Notes under the pieces: model-generated
Databases searched by the model: none
Told to the model about the DNA's origin: nothing
The model's input: only the letters and a program-made list of their open reading frames with translations
Made by a program: the position numbers and the translations under genes
Source of the DNA: Nocardiopsis halotolerans DSM 44410
GTDB lineage: Bacteria; Actinomycetota; Actinomycetes; Streptosporangiales; Streptosporangiaceae
Length of the DNA: 49,766 bases
Direction: 5' to 3'
NCBI RefSeq assembly: GCF_000341065.1
Contig: NZ_ANAX01000233.1
Span: 13,034 to 62,799 of the forward strand
Part shown: piece by piece, positions 1 to 8,761 of the stretch
Numbering within the stretch: the stretch's first letter is position 1
How the letters are laid out: each line of letters starts with the position of its first letter

Positions 1-15
1 ACCGGGCCCCGGCCG

Positions 16-2322
16 CTACGCGCCCGGCAGGTCGGCGCGCACCCTCCGGGCCGCCTCCACCATGTTGCGCAGGGCCTGCTCGACCTCGGCGTAACCGCGC
101 GTCTTGAGACCGCAGTCGGGGTTCACCCACAGGTTCCCGGCGTCGACGTGCGCGACCATCAGGCGCAGCGCCCCCTCGATCTCCTCCACCGGGGGCACCC
201 TCGGGGAGTGGATGTCGTACACGCCGGGGCCGATGCCGCGTCCGCGGCCACGGCCGCCCAGGTCGCGCACCAGCTCCATCCGGGAGCGTGCGGCCTCCAC
301 ACTGGTGACGTCGGCGTCCAGGGCATCGATCCCGCCGACGATCAGCCCGAACTCCGAGTAGCACATGTGCGTGTGGATGACCGTGGACGGCGACACCCCG
401 GAGGTGGCCAGGCGGAAGGCGCTCACCGCCCAGTCCAGGTACTCCCCGCGCCGTTCCTCGCGCAGCGGCAGCAGCTCGCGCAGGGCCGCCTCGTCCACCT
501 GGACGTGGCGGATACCGGCGCGCTCCAGGTCGGCGACCTCGTCGCGCAGCGCGAGGCCCACCTGGCGGGCGGTCTCGCCCAACGGCTGGTCGGTACGCAC
601 GAACGACCAGGCGAGCATGGTGACCGGCCCGGTCAGCATGCCCTTGACCGGCCTGTCGGTACGCGACTGGGCGTAGGCGGTCCACTCGACCGTCATCGGC
701 CCGGGACGCGAGACGTCACCGAACAGGATCGGCGGACGCACGCACCGCGAACCGTAGGACTGCACCCACCCGTTCTCGGTGGTGGCGTAGCCCTCCAGCC
801 GCTCGGCGAAGTACTGGACCATGTCGTTGCGCTCGGGCTCGCCGTGCACGAGCACGTCCAGGCCGATCTCCTCCTGGAGCGCGACGACCCGGTCGATCTC
901 CTCGCGGAGCATCCCCTCGTAGGCGTCCTCGGCCAGCTCTCCCCTGCGGTACGCGGCACGGGCGCGGCGCAGTTCGCTCGTCTGCGGGAAGGAACCGATG
1001 GTGGTCGTGGTGAGCGGGGTGTCCGTGGGGAGGCCGCGCTCCTGGGGCCGTTCGTAGGCGCCCGGTCCCAGGGCGTCGAGGCGGGCTCGCACCCGCGCGT
1101 CGGTGAAGGCGGGGCCTCGCGCACCGCCGTTCCGGTCGGCGTACTCGGCCTCGACCCCCTCGGAGAGCACGCGGGCGAGCAGGGCCACCTCCTCGGCCTT
1201 CTGCCTGGCGAAGGCCAGGGACCCGTGCAGTTCGGGCGCCAGGGAGGTCTCGGCGTCCAGGTCCAGGGGCACGTGCAGCAGGGAGCAGGAGGTGCTCACG
1301 GTGAGCTCGTCGGCGAGGGCGAGCAGGGTGCCGAGCCCGGCCACGGCGGCGGGGACGTCGGCGCGCCAGACGTTGCGTCCGTCCACCACACCCGCCACCA
1401 GGCGGGTGCCGCCCAGCCCGGAGACCTTCACCAGGTCGTCCACGCCCTCATCGTCGGTGACCAGGTCCAGGCCCACGGCCTCGACCGGGGAGTCCTTGAG
1501 GACGCGCAGGGCGGCGGCGCCGACGGAGCCGAAGTAGGTGGAAACCAGCAGGGAGGGGCGCTCGGTGAGCGAGCCCAGGCGCTGGTAGACGCGTTCCAGG
1601 TGGCCGACCGCGGCGCGCCCCTCGTCGGTGGCCAGGATCGGCTCGTCCAACTGGACCTCGGTGGCGCCCGCGGCCCGGAGGTCGCCGAGGAGCTGGGCGT
1701 AGGCGTCCAGGAGCTGGTCGAGCAGCTGGAGGGGTTCCCATCCCCCGGGGGCCTCGTCGGCGGCCTTGGACAGCAGAAGGAAGGTGAGCGGTCCGAGCAG
1801 GACCGGTCGGGTGGGGAAACCGGCCGCGGCGGCCTCGCGGAACTCGGCTACGGGCTTGTCCCCGACCAGGCGGGGACGGGTGCTGGGCGACAGTTCGGGG
1901 ACCAGGTAGTGGTAGTTCGTGTCGAACCACTTGGTCATCTCCAGCGGCGGGGCTCCCTGGTCGCCGCGGGCGAGCGCGAAGTAGCGGCGCAGCTCCTCGT
2001 CACGGTCCCCCGCCGCGGCGGGCGGGGCGAAACGGGAGGGGACCAGGTCGAACAGGACCGCGGTGTCCAGGACGTGGTCGTAGTAGGAGAACGTGTTGGA
2101 CGGGATGTCGTCGATCCCGGCCTCGCGCAGCTGGGCGTACACGCCCCGGCGCAGGTCCGCGGCGACCGCGTCCAGCTCCCGGGCGGTGGTCGCGCCCCTC
2201 CAGTAGGACTCGCTGGCGCGCTTGAGCTCGCGGTCGGGACCGATCCGCGGGTAGCCGTGCACGGTGGAGCGCACGGAGGACCGGGACGCCCCTGGGGACG
2301 TGGCGGGCGTGGGGGTGGACAT
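16..2322 (-). CDS. metE: Cobalamin-independent methionine synthase MetE
   Basis: Transfers the methyl group of 5-methyltetrahydrofolate (polyglutamate) to homocysteine, the last step of methionine synthesis, in the cytoplasm without B12. The 768-aa product has the usual MetE length. The N-terminal half opens with the family-typical VHGYPRIGPDRELK, and the C-terminal barrel carries the zinc/homocysteine site: HTHMCYSEF near residue 650 and NPDCGLKTRGY near residue 733. I chose the ATG at 2322 (MSTPTPATS) because GGGAGAG lies just upstream; the open frame continues to 2460, but that stretch is riboswitch leader and not MetE-like. It is preceded by a cobalamin riboswitch, so expression should fall when B12 is plentiful, which implies the genome also carries B12-dependent MetH (inference). 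Confidence 0.97.
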   Translation of the reverse strand: MSTPTPATSPGASRSSVRSTVHGYPRIGPDRELKRASESYWRGATTARELDAVAADLRRGVYAQLREAGIDDIPSNTFSYYDHVLDTAVLFDLVPSRFAPPAAAGDRDEELRRYFALARGDQGAPPLEMTKWFDTNYHYLVPELSPSTRPRLVGDKPVAEFREAAAAGFPTRPVLLGPLTFLLLSKAADEAPGGWEPLQLLDQLLDAYAQLLGDLRAAGATEVQLDEPILATDEGRAAVGHLERVYQRLGSLTERPSLLVSTYFGSVGAAALRVLKDSPVEAVGLDLVTDDEGVDDLVKVSGLGGTRLVAGVVDGRNVWRADVPAAVAGLGTLLALADELTVSTSCSLLHVPLDLDAETSLAPELHGSLAFARQKAEEVALLARVLSEGVEAEYADRNGGARGPAFTDARVRARLDALGPGAYERPQERGLPTDTPLTTTTIGSFPQTSELRRARAAYRRGELAEDAYEGMLREEIDRVVALQEEIGLDVLVHGEPERNDMVQYFAERLEGYATTENGWVQSYGSRCVRPPILFGDVSRPGPMTVEWTAYAQSRTDRPVKGMLTGPVTMLAWSFVRTDQPLGETARQVGLALRDEVADLERAGIRHVQVDEAALRELLPLREERRGEYLDWAVSAFRLATSGVSPSTVIHTHMCYSEFGLIVGGIDALDADVTSVEAARSRMELVRDLGGRGRGRGIGPGVYDIHSPRVPPVEEIEGALRLMVAHVDAGNLWVNPDCGLKTRGYAEVEQALRNMVEAARRVRADLPGA

Positions 2323-2469
2323 GAAGCTTCTCTCCCTCGTCGAAAGCCGGGTACCGGCCACGAGGCGGGTGAGAGCGGGCACACCGACGGACGCGCCGTG
2401 GGCGCGCACACCTGCCACCGCCCCCGGCCCTCCCTCGGGGCGCGGGACCACCGGCGGCACCGGTGCACC

Positions 2470-2712
2470 GCCGGGTGGAGGCAGGTCTTCGGACTCGGGG
2501 GCGCGGACGGTGCGGACACCGTTCCTGCCTACTGGCCGCCGCTTCCCGGTTTCCGACCCTTCCGACCGGATGACCAGTGCCTATGGCGACGTTCGTTCCC
2601 CCATACCGCTGCGGGGCAGTCCCGGATTCGCACCGGGTTCCCTCTTGCGACACGCTCCCGCCGCTCCGGGCGGGGCCCGGACCACGGGGTGGAGCATGTA
2701 CCTTCCACGCCT
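2470..2712 (-). promoter_or_regulatory. Cobalamin riboswitch in the metE leader
   Basis: On the minus strand, reading toward metE, the leader holds the conserved cobalamin aptamer parts in order. A GGGAAcccGGTGcgAATCC block followed by GGGACTGCCCCGCAGC lies at about 2607-2650. The B12 box, GAGTCCGAAGACCTGCC, is at 2480-2496. About 150 nt remain between the aptamer and the metE ATG, enough for an expression platform; GC-rich hairpins are possible there but I could not define a terminator. A TATACT hexamer at 2716-2721 (minus) could be the -10 box, without a clear -35. Outer boundaries are approximate. Confidence 0.93.
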
Positions 2713-2892
2713 GCGAGTATAGGGAGAGCCCCCTTTCGCCCCTGCATCCGGCATGCGGCTCCATGCGCCTGGCCGCGACAGGCGAACTCCTGTCCCCTGA
2801 CCGGCGTCACACCCGAATGAAGCGTTACGTGGGTGAGCTCCCCCTGGCTCCCCGCGGACGTTCGTCTGATCGATGAACGTGGAGAATCCCTG

Positions 2893-4503
2893 GTGAAGAA
2901 GCGCCCTGACCCCACCATGCGAGCGGACCACCCCCTGATCACCACCGTGGTGGCGCTGGTGGTCGTGGCGGGTCTGGTGTTGTTGGCGACCCGCTCGTCC
3001 GGCGAGGCCCCGCAGTCGGGTGGTGCCCCGGCCCCCGTGGAGGAGTCGCCGCCCCCGGCCTCCGGTGAGCCCCACGGGCTGACCGTGGTGGACGCGGCGG
3101 ACGTGGTGGGCGTCGAGGAGGCCGAACTCGCCTACGACGGGGGAATCGACGTCTCGGTGACCTACCCGGTCATCCCCAACGCCGCGCCGCTGACCGACTT
3201 CCTCGAGCGCGAGCTCACCGACGAGGTGCACGCCTTCGAGGCCGCCAACCCCGGCGCGGCCTCCTTCGAGGCGGAGTGGAACCTGACCGCGGCGGGCGAC
3301 GGCCTGCTCGGGGTCCGCATGACACGGACCGAGACCGACTCCGAGGGTTCCAGGGAGGGGTACACCACCTACTGGTACGACACCGCGACCGCGGCGCACC
3401 ATCCCTCCAGCGCCCTGGTCGCCGGGCAGCGGGAACTGGAGGAGCTCAACGGCCTGGTGCGCGAGAGCGTCGGAAACGGGGACGGTGACGGGAGCGCCGC
3501 GAACCCCGACACCATCCACCCGATCAGCTCCCTGTACGACTCGGTGGGCTTCAACCCGGACGGGGACCTGGTGGTGGAGTTCGACGCCGGACAGGTCGCC
3601 CCGGCGGGCGAGGGCCGCATGTACGCGGTGATCGACGCCGAGGAGGCCGAGGGGCTGCTGTCCGACCTGGGACGGCACGTGCGCGACGTCGCGACCGTGG
3701 GCGTCGAGGACTTCGCCATCGCCGCCCCGCCCGAGGCCGACAAGGACGGCCAGGACGAGGGCGGCCCCGTGCCGGGTGGACCGACCGCGGTGAACGAGGA
3801 CGTCGACTGCTCCGCCCCCGAGACCAGGTGCGTGGCCCTGACCTACGACGACGGCCCCGGCGCGCGCACCCCCGAGCTGTTGGACGCCCTGGCCGAGTAC
3901 GACGCGCGGGCCACCTTCTTCGTCACCGGCCGCCCCGTCATGGAGCACCCGCACACCGTGCGGCGCGCCTACGCCGAGGGGCACGAGATCGCCAACCACA
4001 CCCTGGACCACTCCGACCTGGCCGGTCTGGGCGAGGGCGGCGTGCGCCACGAACTGGACGTGGTGCAGGCGCTGGTGTACCGCGAGACGGGGCACACCAT
4101 GAACCTGATGCGACCGCCGTACGGCTCCACCGACGAGGGCGTGGCGTCGGTGACCGCGAACATGGGCCTGGCGCAGATCCTGTGGAGCGTGGACCCCCTG
4201 GACTGGAAGGACCGTGACGCCTCGGTCGTCCACGACCGGGTGATGGCGGGCGCCTCGGAGGGGGCGATCATCCTCATGCACGACATCCACGGGACGACCA
4301 TCGACGCCTCCCGCACGATCATCCGTGAACTGGACGCGCGCGGGTACACCATGGTCACGGTGTCCCAGCTGCTCGGAACCACGACACCCGGTGAGGTCTA
4401 CGTCGACGGGGTCCCCGACGACGCCCCCGAGGAGGGCACGGAGCCGTCCGAGGACGACGAACCCTCCGGCACGCCCTCCGACGAGGCTTCCGAGGAGGCC
4501 TGA
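2893..4503 (+). CDS. PdaC-like membrane-anchored polysaccharide deacetylase (copy 1)
   Basis: Probably removes acetyl groups from a cell-wall polysaccharide such as peptidoglycan. From the GTG at 2893 (GGAG about 10 nt upstream) the protein has 536 aa: a single N-terminal membrane segment (about residues 15-35), a low-complexity linker, a DUF3298/RsiV-like domain (about 60-270), and a NodB deacetylase domain (about 308-500). NodB motifs are present: TYDDGPG near 316 (catalytic Asp and metal Asp), NHTLDHSDL with the metal histidines, RPPYGS, and LMHDIHGTT near the end. The C-terminus is an acidic Glu/Asp/Ser/Pro tail. This domain order matches B. subtilis PdaC. The frame stays open to a GTG at 2833, but that start lacks support. 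A paralogue follows in tandem. Confidence 0.88.
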   Translation: MKKRPDPTMRADHPLITTVVALVVVAGLVLLATRSSGEAPQSGGAPAPVEESPPPASGEPHGLTVVDAADVVGVEEAELAYDGGIDVSVTYPVIPNAAPLTDFLERELTDEVHAFEAANPGAASFEAEWNLTAAGDGLLGVRMTRTETDSEGSREGYTTYWYDTATAAHHPSSALVAGQRELEELNGLVRESVGNGDGDGSAANPDTIHPISSLYDSVGFNPDGDLVVEFDAGQVAPAGEGRMYAVIDAEEAEGLLSDLGRHVRDVATVGVEDFAIAAPPEADKDGQDEGGPVPGGPTAVNEDVDCSAPETRCVALTYDDGPGARTPELLDALAEYDARATFFVTGRPVMEHPHTVRRAYAEGHEIANHTLDHSDLAGLGEGGVRHELDVVQALVYRETGHTMNLMRPPYGSTDEGVASVTANMGLAQILWSVDPLDWKDRDASVVHDRVMAGASEGAIILMHDIHGTTIDASRTIIRELDARGYTMVTVSQLLGTTTPGEVYVDGVPDDAPEEGTEPSEDDEPSGTPSDEASEEA

Positions 4504-4579
4504 GGGCGCGGCGTCCCGGCGGTGTCGACCGGCCTGGAGGAGAATGTCGCCGGGAGCGCGTCGGAACCGATCCCGGGCA

Positions 4580-4635
4580 CGTTCCCCGTCCCGTGACGGT
4601 GACCACATGTGGTCACCGTCACGGGACGGGGAACG
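4580..4635. repeat. Perfect 56-bp palindrome between the two deacetylase genes
   Basis: The sequence is perfectly self-complementary from 4580 to 4635, with 28-nt arms meeting at CACATGTG (centre between 4607 and 4608). There is no mismatch and no spacer; I checked each pair. It starts 76 nt after the stop of deacetylase copy 1 and ends 62 nt before the start of copy 2. As RNA it would form a hairpin of about 26 bp with a CAUG loop, so it could end transcription of copy 1. It could equally be a dimeric protein-binding site in the promoter region of copy 2. No T-run follows. Confidence 0.95.
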
Positions 4636-4697
4636 GCGTCCTCTATGTTGCTCCCAGCAGCAGCCGCGTCAGCTGTACTGAGGGATGAGGGAGCCCG

Positions 4698-6269
4698 GTG
4701 TTGTCGTCGACTCGAATCCACCCGAGCAGGACCGTCCCCGCCCCGGGCGGTGGGACACGTCGGCCGTGGAGAGGCGGACCGTGGTGGCCGGGAGCCGCAC
4801 TGGTGGCGCTCGTCCTGTCCCTGACCGCGTGCGGCGACGAGGGGATCGTCGGGATGGGCGAGGACCAGACGCTCATGACGGTGGTCCTGGAGCAGCCGGG
4901 CGACGGGGTCACCGAGTGGCGCGGTGACGCGGGCGACTTCGAGGACCATCCGTACCAGCCCGAGGGCCTGCGGATCGACGCGGGCTACCCGGTGTTCGAG
5001 GGGGCCGACGCCTTCGCGGAGGAGCTCGCCGCCCAGGTGGACCAGGAGGTGCGGGACTACCGGGGGGCCAGCCGCGAACCGGTGAACCTGAGCATCGACT
5101 GGCAGGTGGTCGCCGCGGGGAACGGGGTGCTGGGCGTGCGCCTGGTGCGTACCGAGGAGGACTTCCAGGGACTGCGCCAGGCCTACGGGACGTACTGGTA
5201 CGACGTGTCCACCGGCCACACCGCCTACTCCACGGAGCTGCTGGCCGACGACGCGGCGTTGGAGGAACTCGACGGGATCGTCCGCGAGGAGTTCGCCGAC
5301 GACGAGCAGGTGGACGTGCGGGGCCTGCACCCGGTGATGCGCACGTACGACTCGATGGGGTTCAACACCGACGGGGACCTGGTGGTGGAGTTCGACGACG
5401 GACACCTGTCCCCGACCGTGGAGGGCCATCCTCCCTCGTCCGAGCCGGGCCGCAAGGTCGCGGTGGTCCCCGCCGAGGAGGCCGCCCCGCTGCTGTCCGA
5501 CCTGGGCGAGCGGGCGCGGGAGGCGGCCCTGGCGGAGGAGCCCGTACTGGCGGTGGAGGAACCCGCCACCGAACCCGAGACCACGCCCGAACCCGCACCG
5601 GAGGTGCCCGGGGTGGTCGAGGCCGGCGACCCGGAACTGGACTGTTCCGAGGACAGGTGCGTCGCGCTGACCTTCGACGACGGCCCGAACGAGACGACAC
5701 CGGCGCTGCTGGACCTGCTGGCCGAGGAGGAGGTGTCGGCCACCTTCTTCCTCAACGGCCATCCGACCCTGACCCGGCCCGGCGTGCTGCGGCGCGCCTA
5801 CGCCGAGGGGCACGAGATCGGCAGCCACAACCACCTGCACGAGCACATGCCGAAGAAGTTCGACGAGAAGGAGCTGGTCCACCAGGTGGCCGCGGTGAGC
5901 GCGATGGTGCGCCGCCAGACGGGGCACACCGTGGAACTGTTCCGGCCGCCGTTCGGCGACAGCTCCCCGGAGGTGCTGGCGGAGATCGGCAGGCAGGGCA
6001 TGGCCGAGATCCTGTGGAGCCAGGACAGCGAGGACTGGACCGGCCTGAGCCGCGACGAGATCGTGGAAAGCGTGGTGGAGCAGGCCGAGCCGGGCGCGGT
6101 GGTGCTGCTGCACGACACCATGGCACCGACCCTGGAGGCGGTTCCGGAGATCATCGAGCGGTTGCGCGAGGACGGGTACGCGTTCGCGACCGTCAGCCAG
6201 GTCTACGACGGCCCGGAGCCCGGCGAGAGCTACCCGCCCGAGGGGCTGACCTCACCCGTCGGCTCCTGA
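4698..6269 (+). CDS. PdaC-like polysaccharide deacetylase lipoprotein (copy 2)
   Basis: A 523-aa paralogue of the preceding deacetylase. It starts at GTG 4698 with GGGAG 4 nt upstream. An Arg-rich N-terminus is followed by a hydrophobic stretch ending in the lipobox LSLTAC (Cys45), so it is probably a lipoprotein rather than a transmembrane anchor. A DUF3298/RsiV-like domain follows (about 60-280), then a NodB domain from about residue 320: TFDDGPN (325), GSHNHLHEHM with metal histidines, RPPFGD, and LLHDTMAP. YGTYWYDVSTG and GFNTDGDLVVEFDDGH also occur, slightly altered, in copy 1, pointing to tandem duplication. The different anchors suggest the two enzymes sit differently in the envelope or act on different polymers (inference). 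Confidence 0.88.
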   Translation: MLSSTRIHPSRTVPAPGGGTRRPWRGGPWWPGAALVALVLSLTACGDEGIVGMGEDQTLMTVVLEQPGDGVTEWRGDAGDFEDHPYQPEGLRIDAGYPVFEGADAFAEELAAQVDQEVRDYRGASREPVNLSIDWQVVAAGNGVLGVRLVRTEEDFQGLRQAYGTYWYDVSTGHTAYSTELLADDAALEELDGIVREEFADDEQVDVRGLHPVMRTYDSMGFNTDGDLVVEFDDGHLSPTVEGHPPSSEPGRKVAVVPAEEAAPLLSDLGERAREAALAEEPVLAVEEPATEPETTPEPAPEVPGVVEAGDPELDCSEDRCVALTFDDGPNETTPALLDLLAEEEVSATFFLNGHPTLTRPGVLRRAYAEGHEIGSHNHLHEHMPKKFDEKELVHQVAAVSAMVRRQTGHTVELFRPPFGDSSPEVLAEIGRQGMAEILWSQDSEDWTGLSRDEIVESVVEQAEPGAVVLLHDTMAPTLEAVPEIIERLREDGYAFATVSQVYDGPEPGESYPPEGLTSPVGS

Positions 6270-6320
6270 GGCCACGGGGCCCGGCTAAGACCGCGGGCCG
6301 CTGGTGGCCCGGCACACGCG

Positions 6321-6356
6321 TCGGCGCCCGGCGGGGGCGTCCCCGCCCGGCGCCGA
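6321..6356. terminator. Hairpin terminator between convergent deacetylase and pyrD
   Basis: A 16-bp GC-rich inverted repeat with one mismatch (C6329/C6348) and a 4-nt loop lies between the stop of the second deacetylase (plus) and the stop of pyrD (minus). Its place between convergent genes fits a bidirectional terminator. No U-tract follows, which is usual in high-GC actinobacteria. Confidence 0.7.
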
Positions 6357-6363
6357 ACCGGTC

Positions 6364-7511
<1,148 letters not shown>

Positions 7512-7515
<4 letters not shown>

Positions 7516-8438
7516 CCGTTTCCGTCGCCCTCGCGCTCTGCGAGGAAGCGTTCGAGTTCCGCGCCGAGCTCGTCGGCGGTGGGCAGTTGGGCGTCGTCGT
7601 CGGCCAGCGGGAGCGTGGGACGTTCCTGGGGATCGGTCCGCGAGGACATGATGTCGTCGTACTGGCGCTCCAGGTTGGCCACGACACGCTGGACCTCCTC
7701 GGAGGAGGCGACCTGCTCGGCGATGTCGACGTCGGTGGTCGCGGCGACCTCCTCCAGCTCCCGGGTGGGCAGGGCCAGGCCGGTGGCCCCGGCCACGTAC
7801 TCGACGGCGGCGATGGCCGCGCGCGGGTACTGGGACTGGGCCAGGTAGCTGGGCACGTGGATGGCGTAGCCCACGAAGTCGTGGCCGCTCTCCCCCAGCC
7901 GGTACTCCAGCAGCGAGGTGGCGCTGCCGGGCACCTCGACGCGGCCGATCCACGGAGTGTGGCCCTCCACCAGTTCGGGCCGTGTGGAGTGCGGGGTGAC
8001 CGTGACCGGCCGGGTGTGCGGAACGGCCATGGGGATGCCGTGGGTGCTGATGGACAGCGTGACGGAGAAGTGGTCGACGAGACGGCCCACCGCGGCCGCG
8101 AAGGCCTCCCACTCGCGGTCCGGCTCCTGCCCGTGCAGGACCAGGAAGGGGGCGCCCTCCTCGTCGTGCATCCGGTACAGGGCGATCCTGGGCGCGTCGT
8201 AAGCGGTCCAGGTGTTCTCGACGAACGTCATCGTCGGGCGGCGCGACCGGTAGTCCACGAGGCGGTCGGCGTCGAAGGTCGCGACCTCCTCGGCGGGGAA
8301 CCGGTCGAACAGCGAGGTGACCATCTGGCGTCCGGCGTGTCCGGCGTCCACGAAGCCGTCCAGACAGACCAGCATCGCCAGCCCGGCGACATCCTCGAAA
8401 CCTGGGTGGAGTTCGTACAGATCTGCGGGGTCACGCAC
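7512..8438 (-). CDS. PAC2 family protein
   Basis: A 308-aa member of the PAC2 family, named after a eukaryotic proteasome-assembly chaperone. The bacterial members are common in actinobacteria and their role is not settled. Recognisable features are the N-terminal [18 protein letters not shown] and [17 protein letters not shown], the central [16 protein letters not shown], and [11 protein letters not shown]. The C-terminal 100 residues are charged and probably helical. The start is GTG 8438 with GGAG about 11 nt upstream. The stop overlaps the pyrD start, so the pair is one transcript. Why a PAC2 protein sits ahead of a pyrimidine gene is not explained by the sequence. Confidence 0.88.
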
Positions 8439-8761
8439 CGGGTTCTCGTCTCCAAAGCTGGTCGGGGCGCAGGGGCGTTCACGCGGCTGTCCAGCCGCCG
8501 GGGTACGGCCGGAACGGTCCGGAACCGCACCACCTGGGACGCTGTGTCCTGCTTATCCACAATACCGACCGGAGCTCCTGGGGCTGAGCCGAGAGGGCGC
8601 AACGTCCCCCACACCCCGCCGGAAGCCCCTCGCGGCCGGCGGCCCGCAAACCGGACCATGGGAGCACAGCATCCTCGCCCCGCCAGAAATTCCTCCCGTC
8701 CGGTGCCCCGGGGAGCGGCTCCGGCCGCGGCGGTCGCGCCGCCGCGGCCGTGACCGGGGAC
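8439..8761. other. Intergenic region upstream of the PAC2-pyrD pair
   Basis: This 323-bp gap lies between the start of the PAC2 gene and the stop of the ABC-class ATPase, both on the minus strand. I see no convincing gene. It should hold the PAC2-pyrD promoter. One exact match to the DnaA box consensus TTATCCACA lies at 8553-8561, alone. Confidence 0.5.

Noticed and set aside
148-2820. 890-aa open frame on the plus strand opposite metE
   Set aside because: It is antisense to a clear metE with catalytic motifs; the composition is the Gly/Ala/Val/His-rich pattern of a shadow frame in GC-rich DNA.
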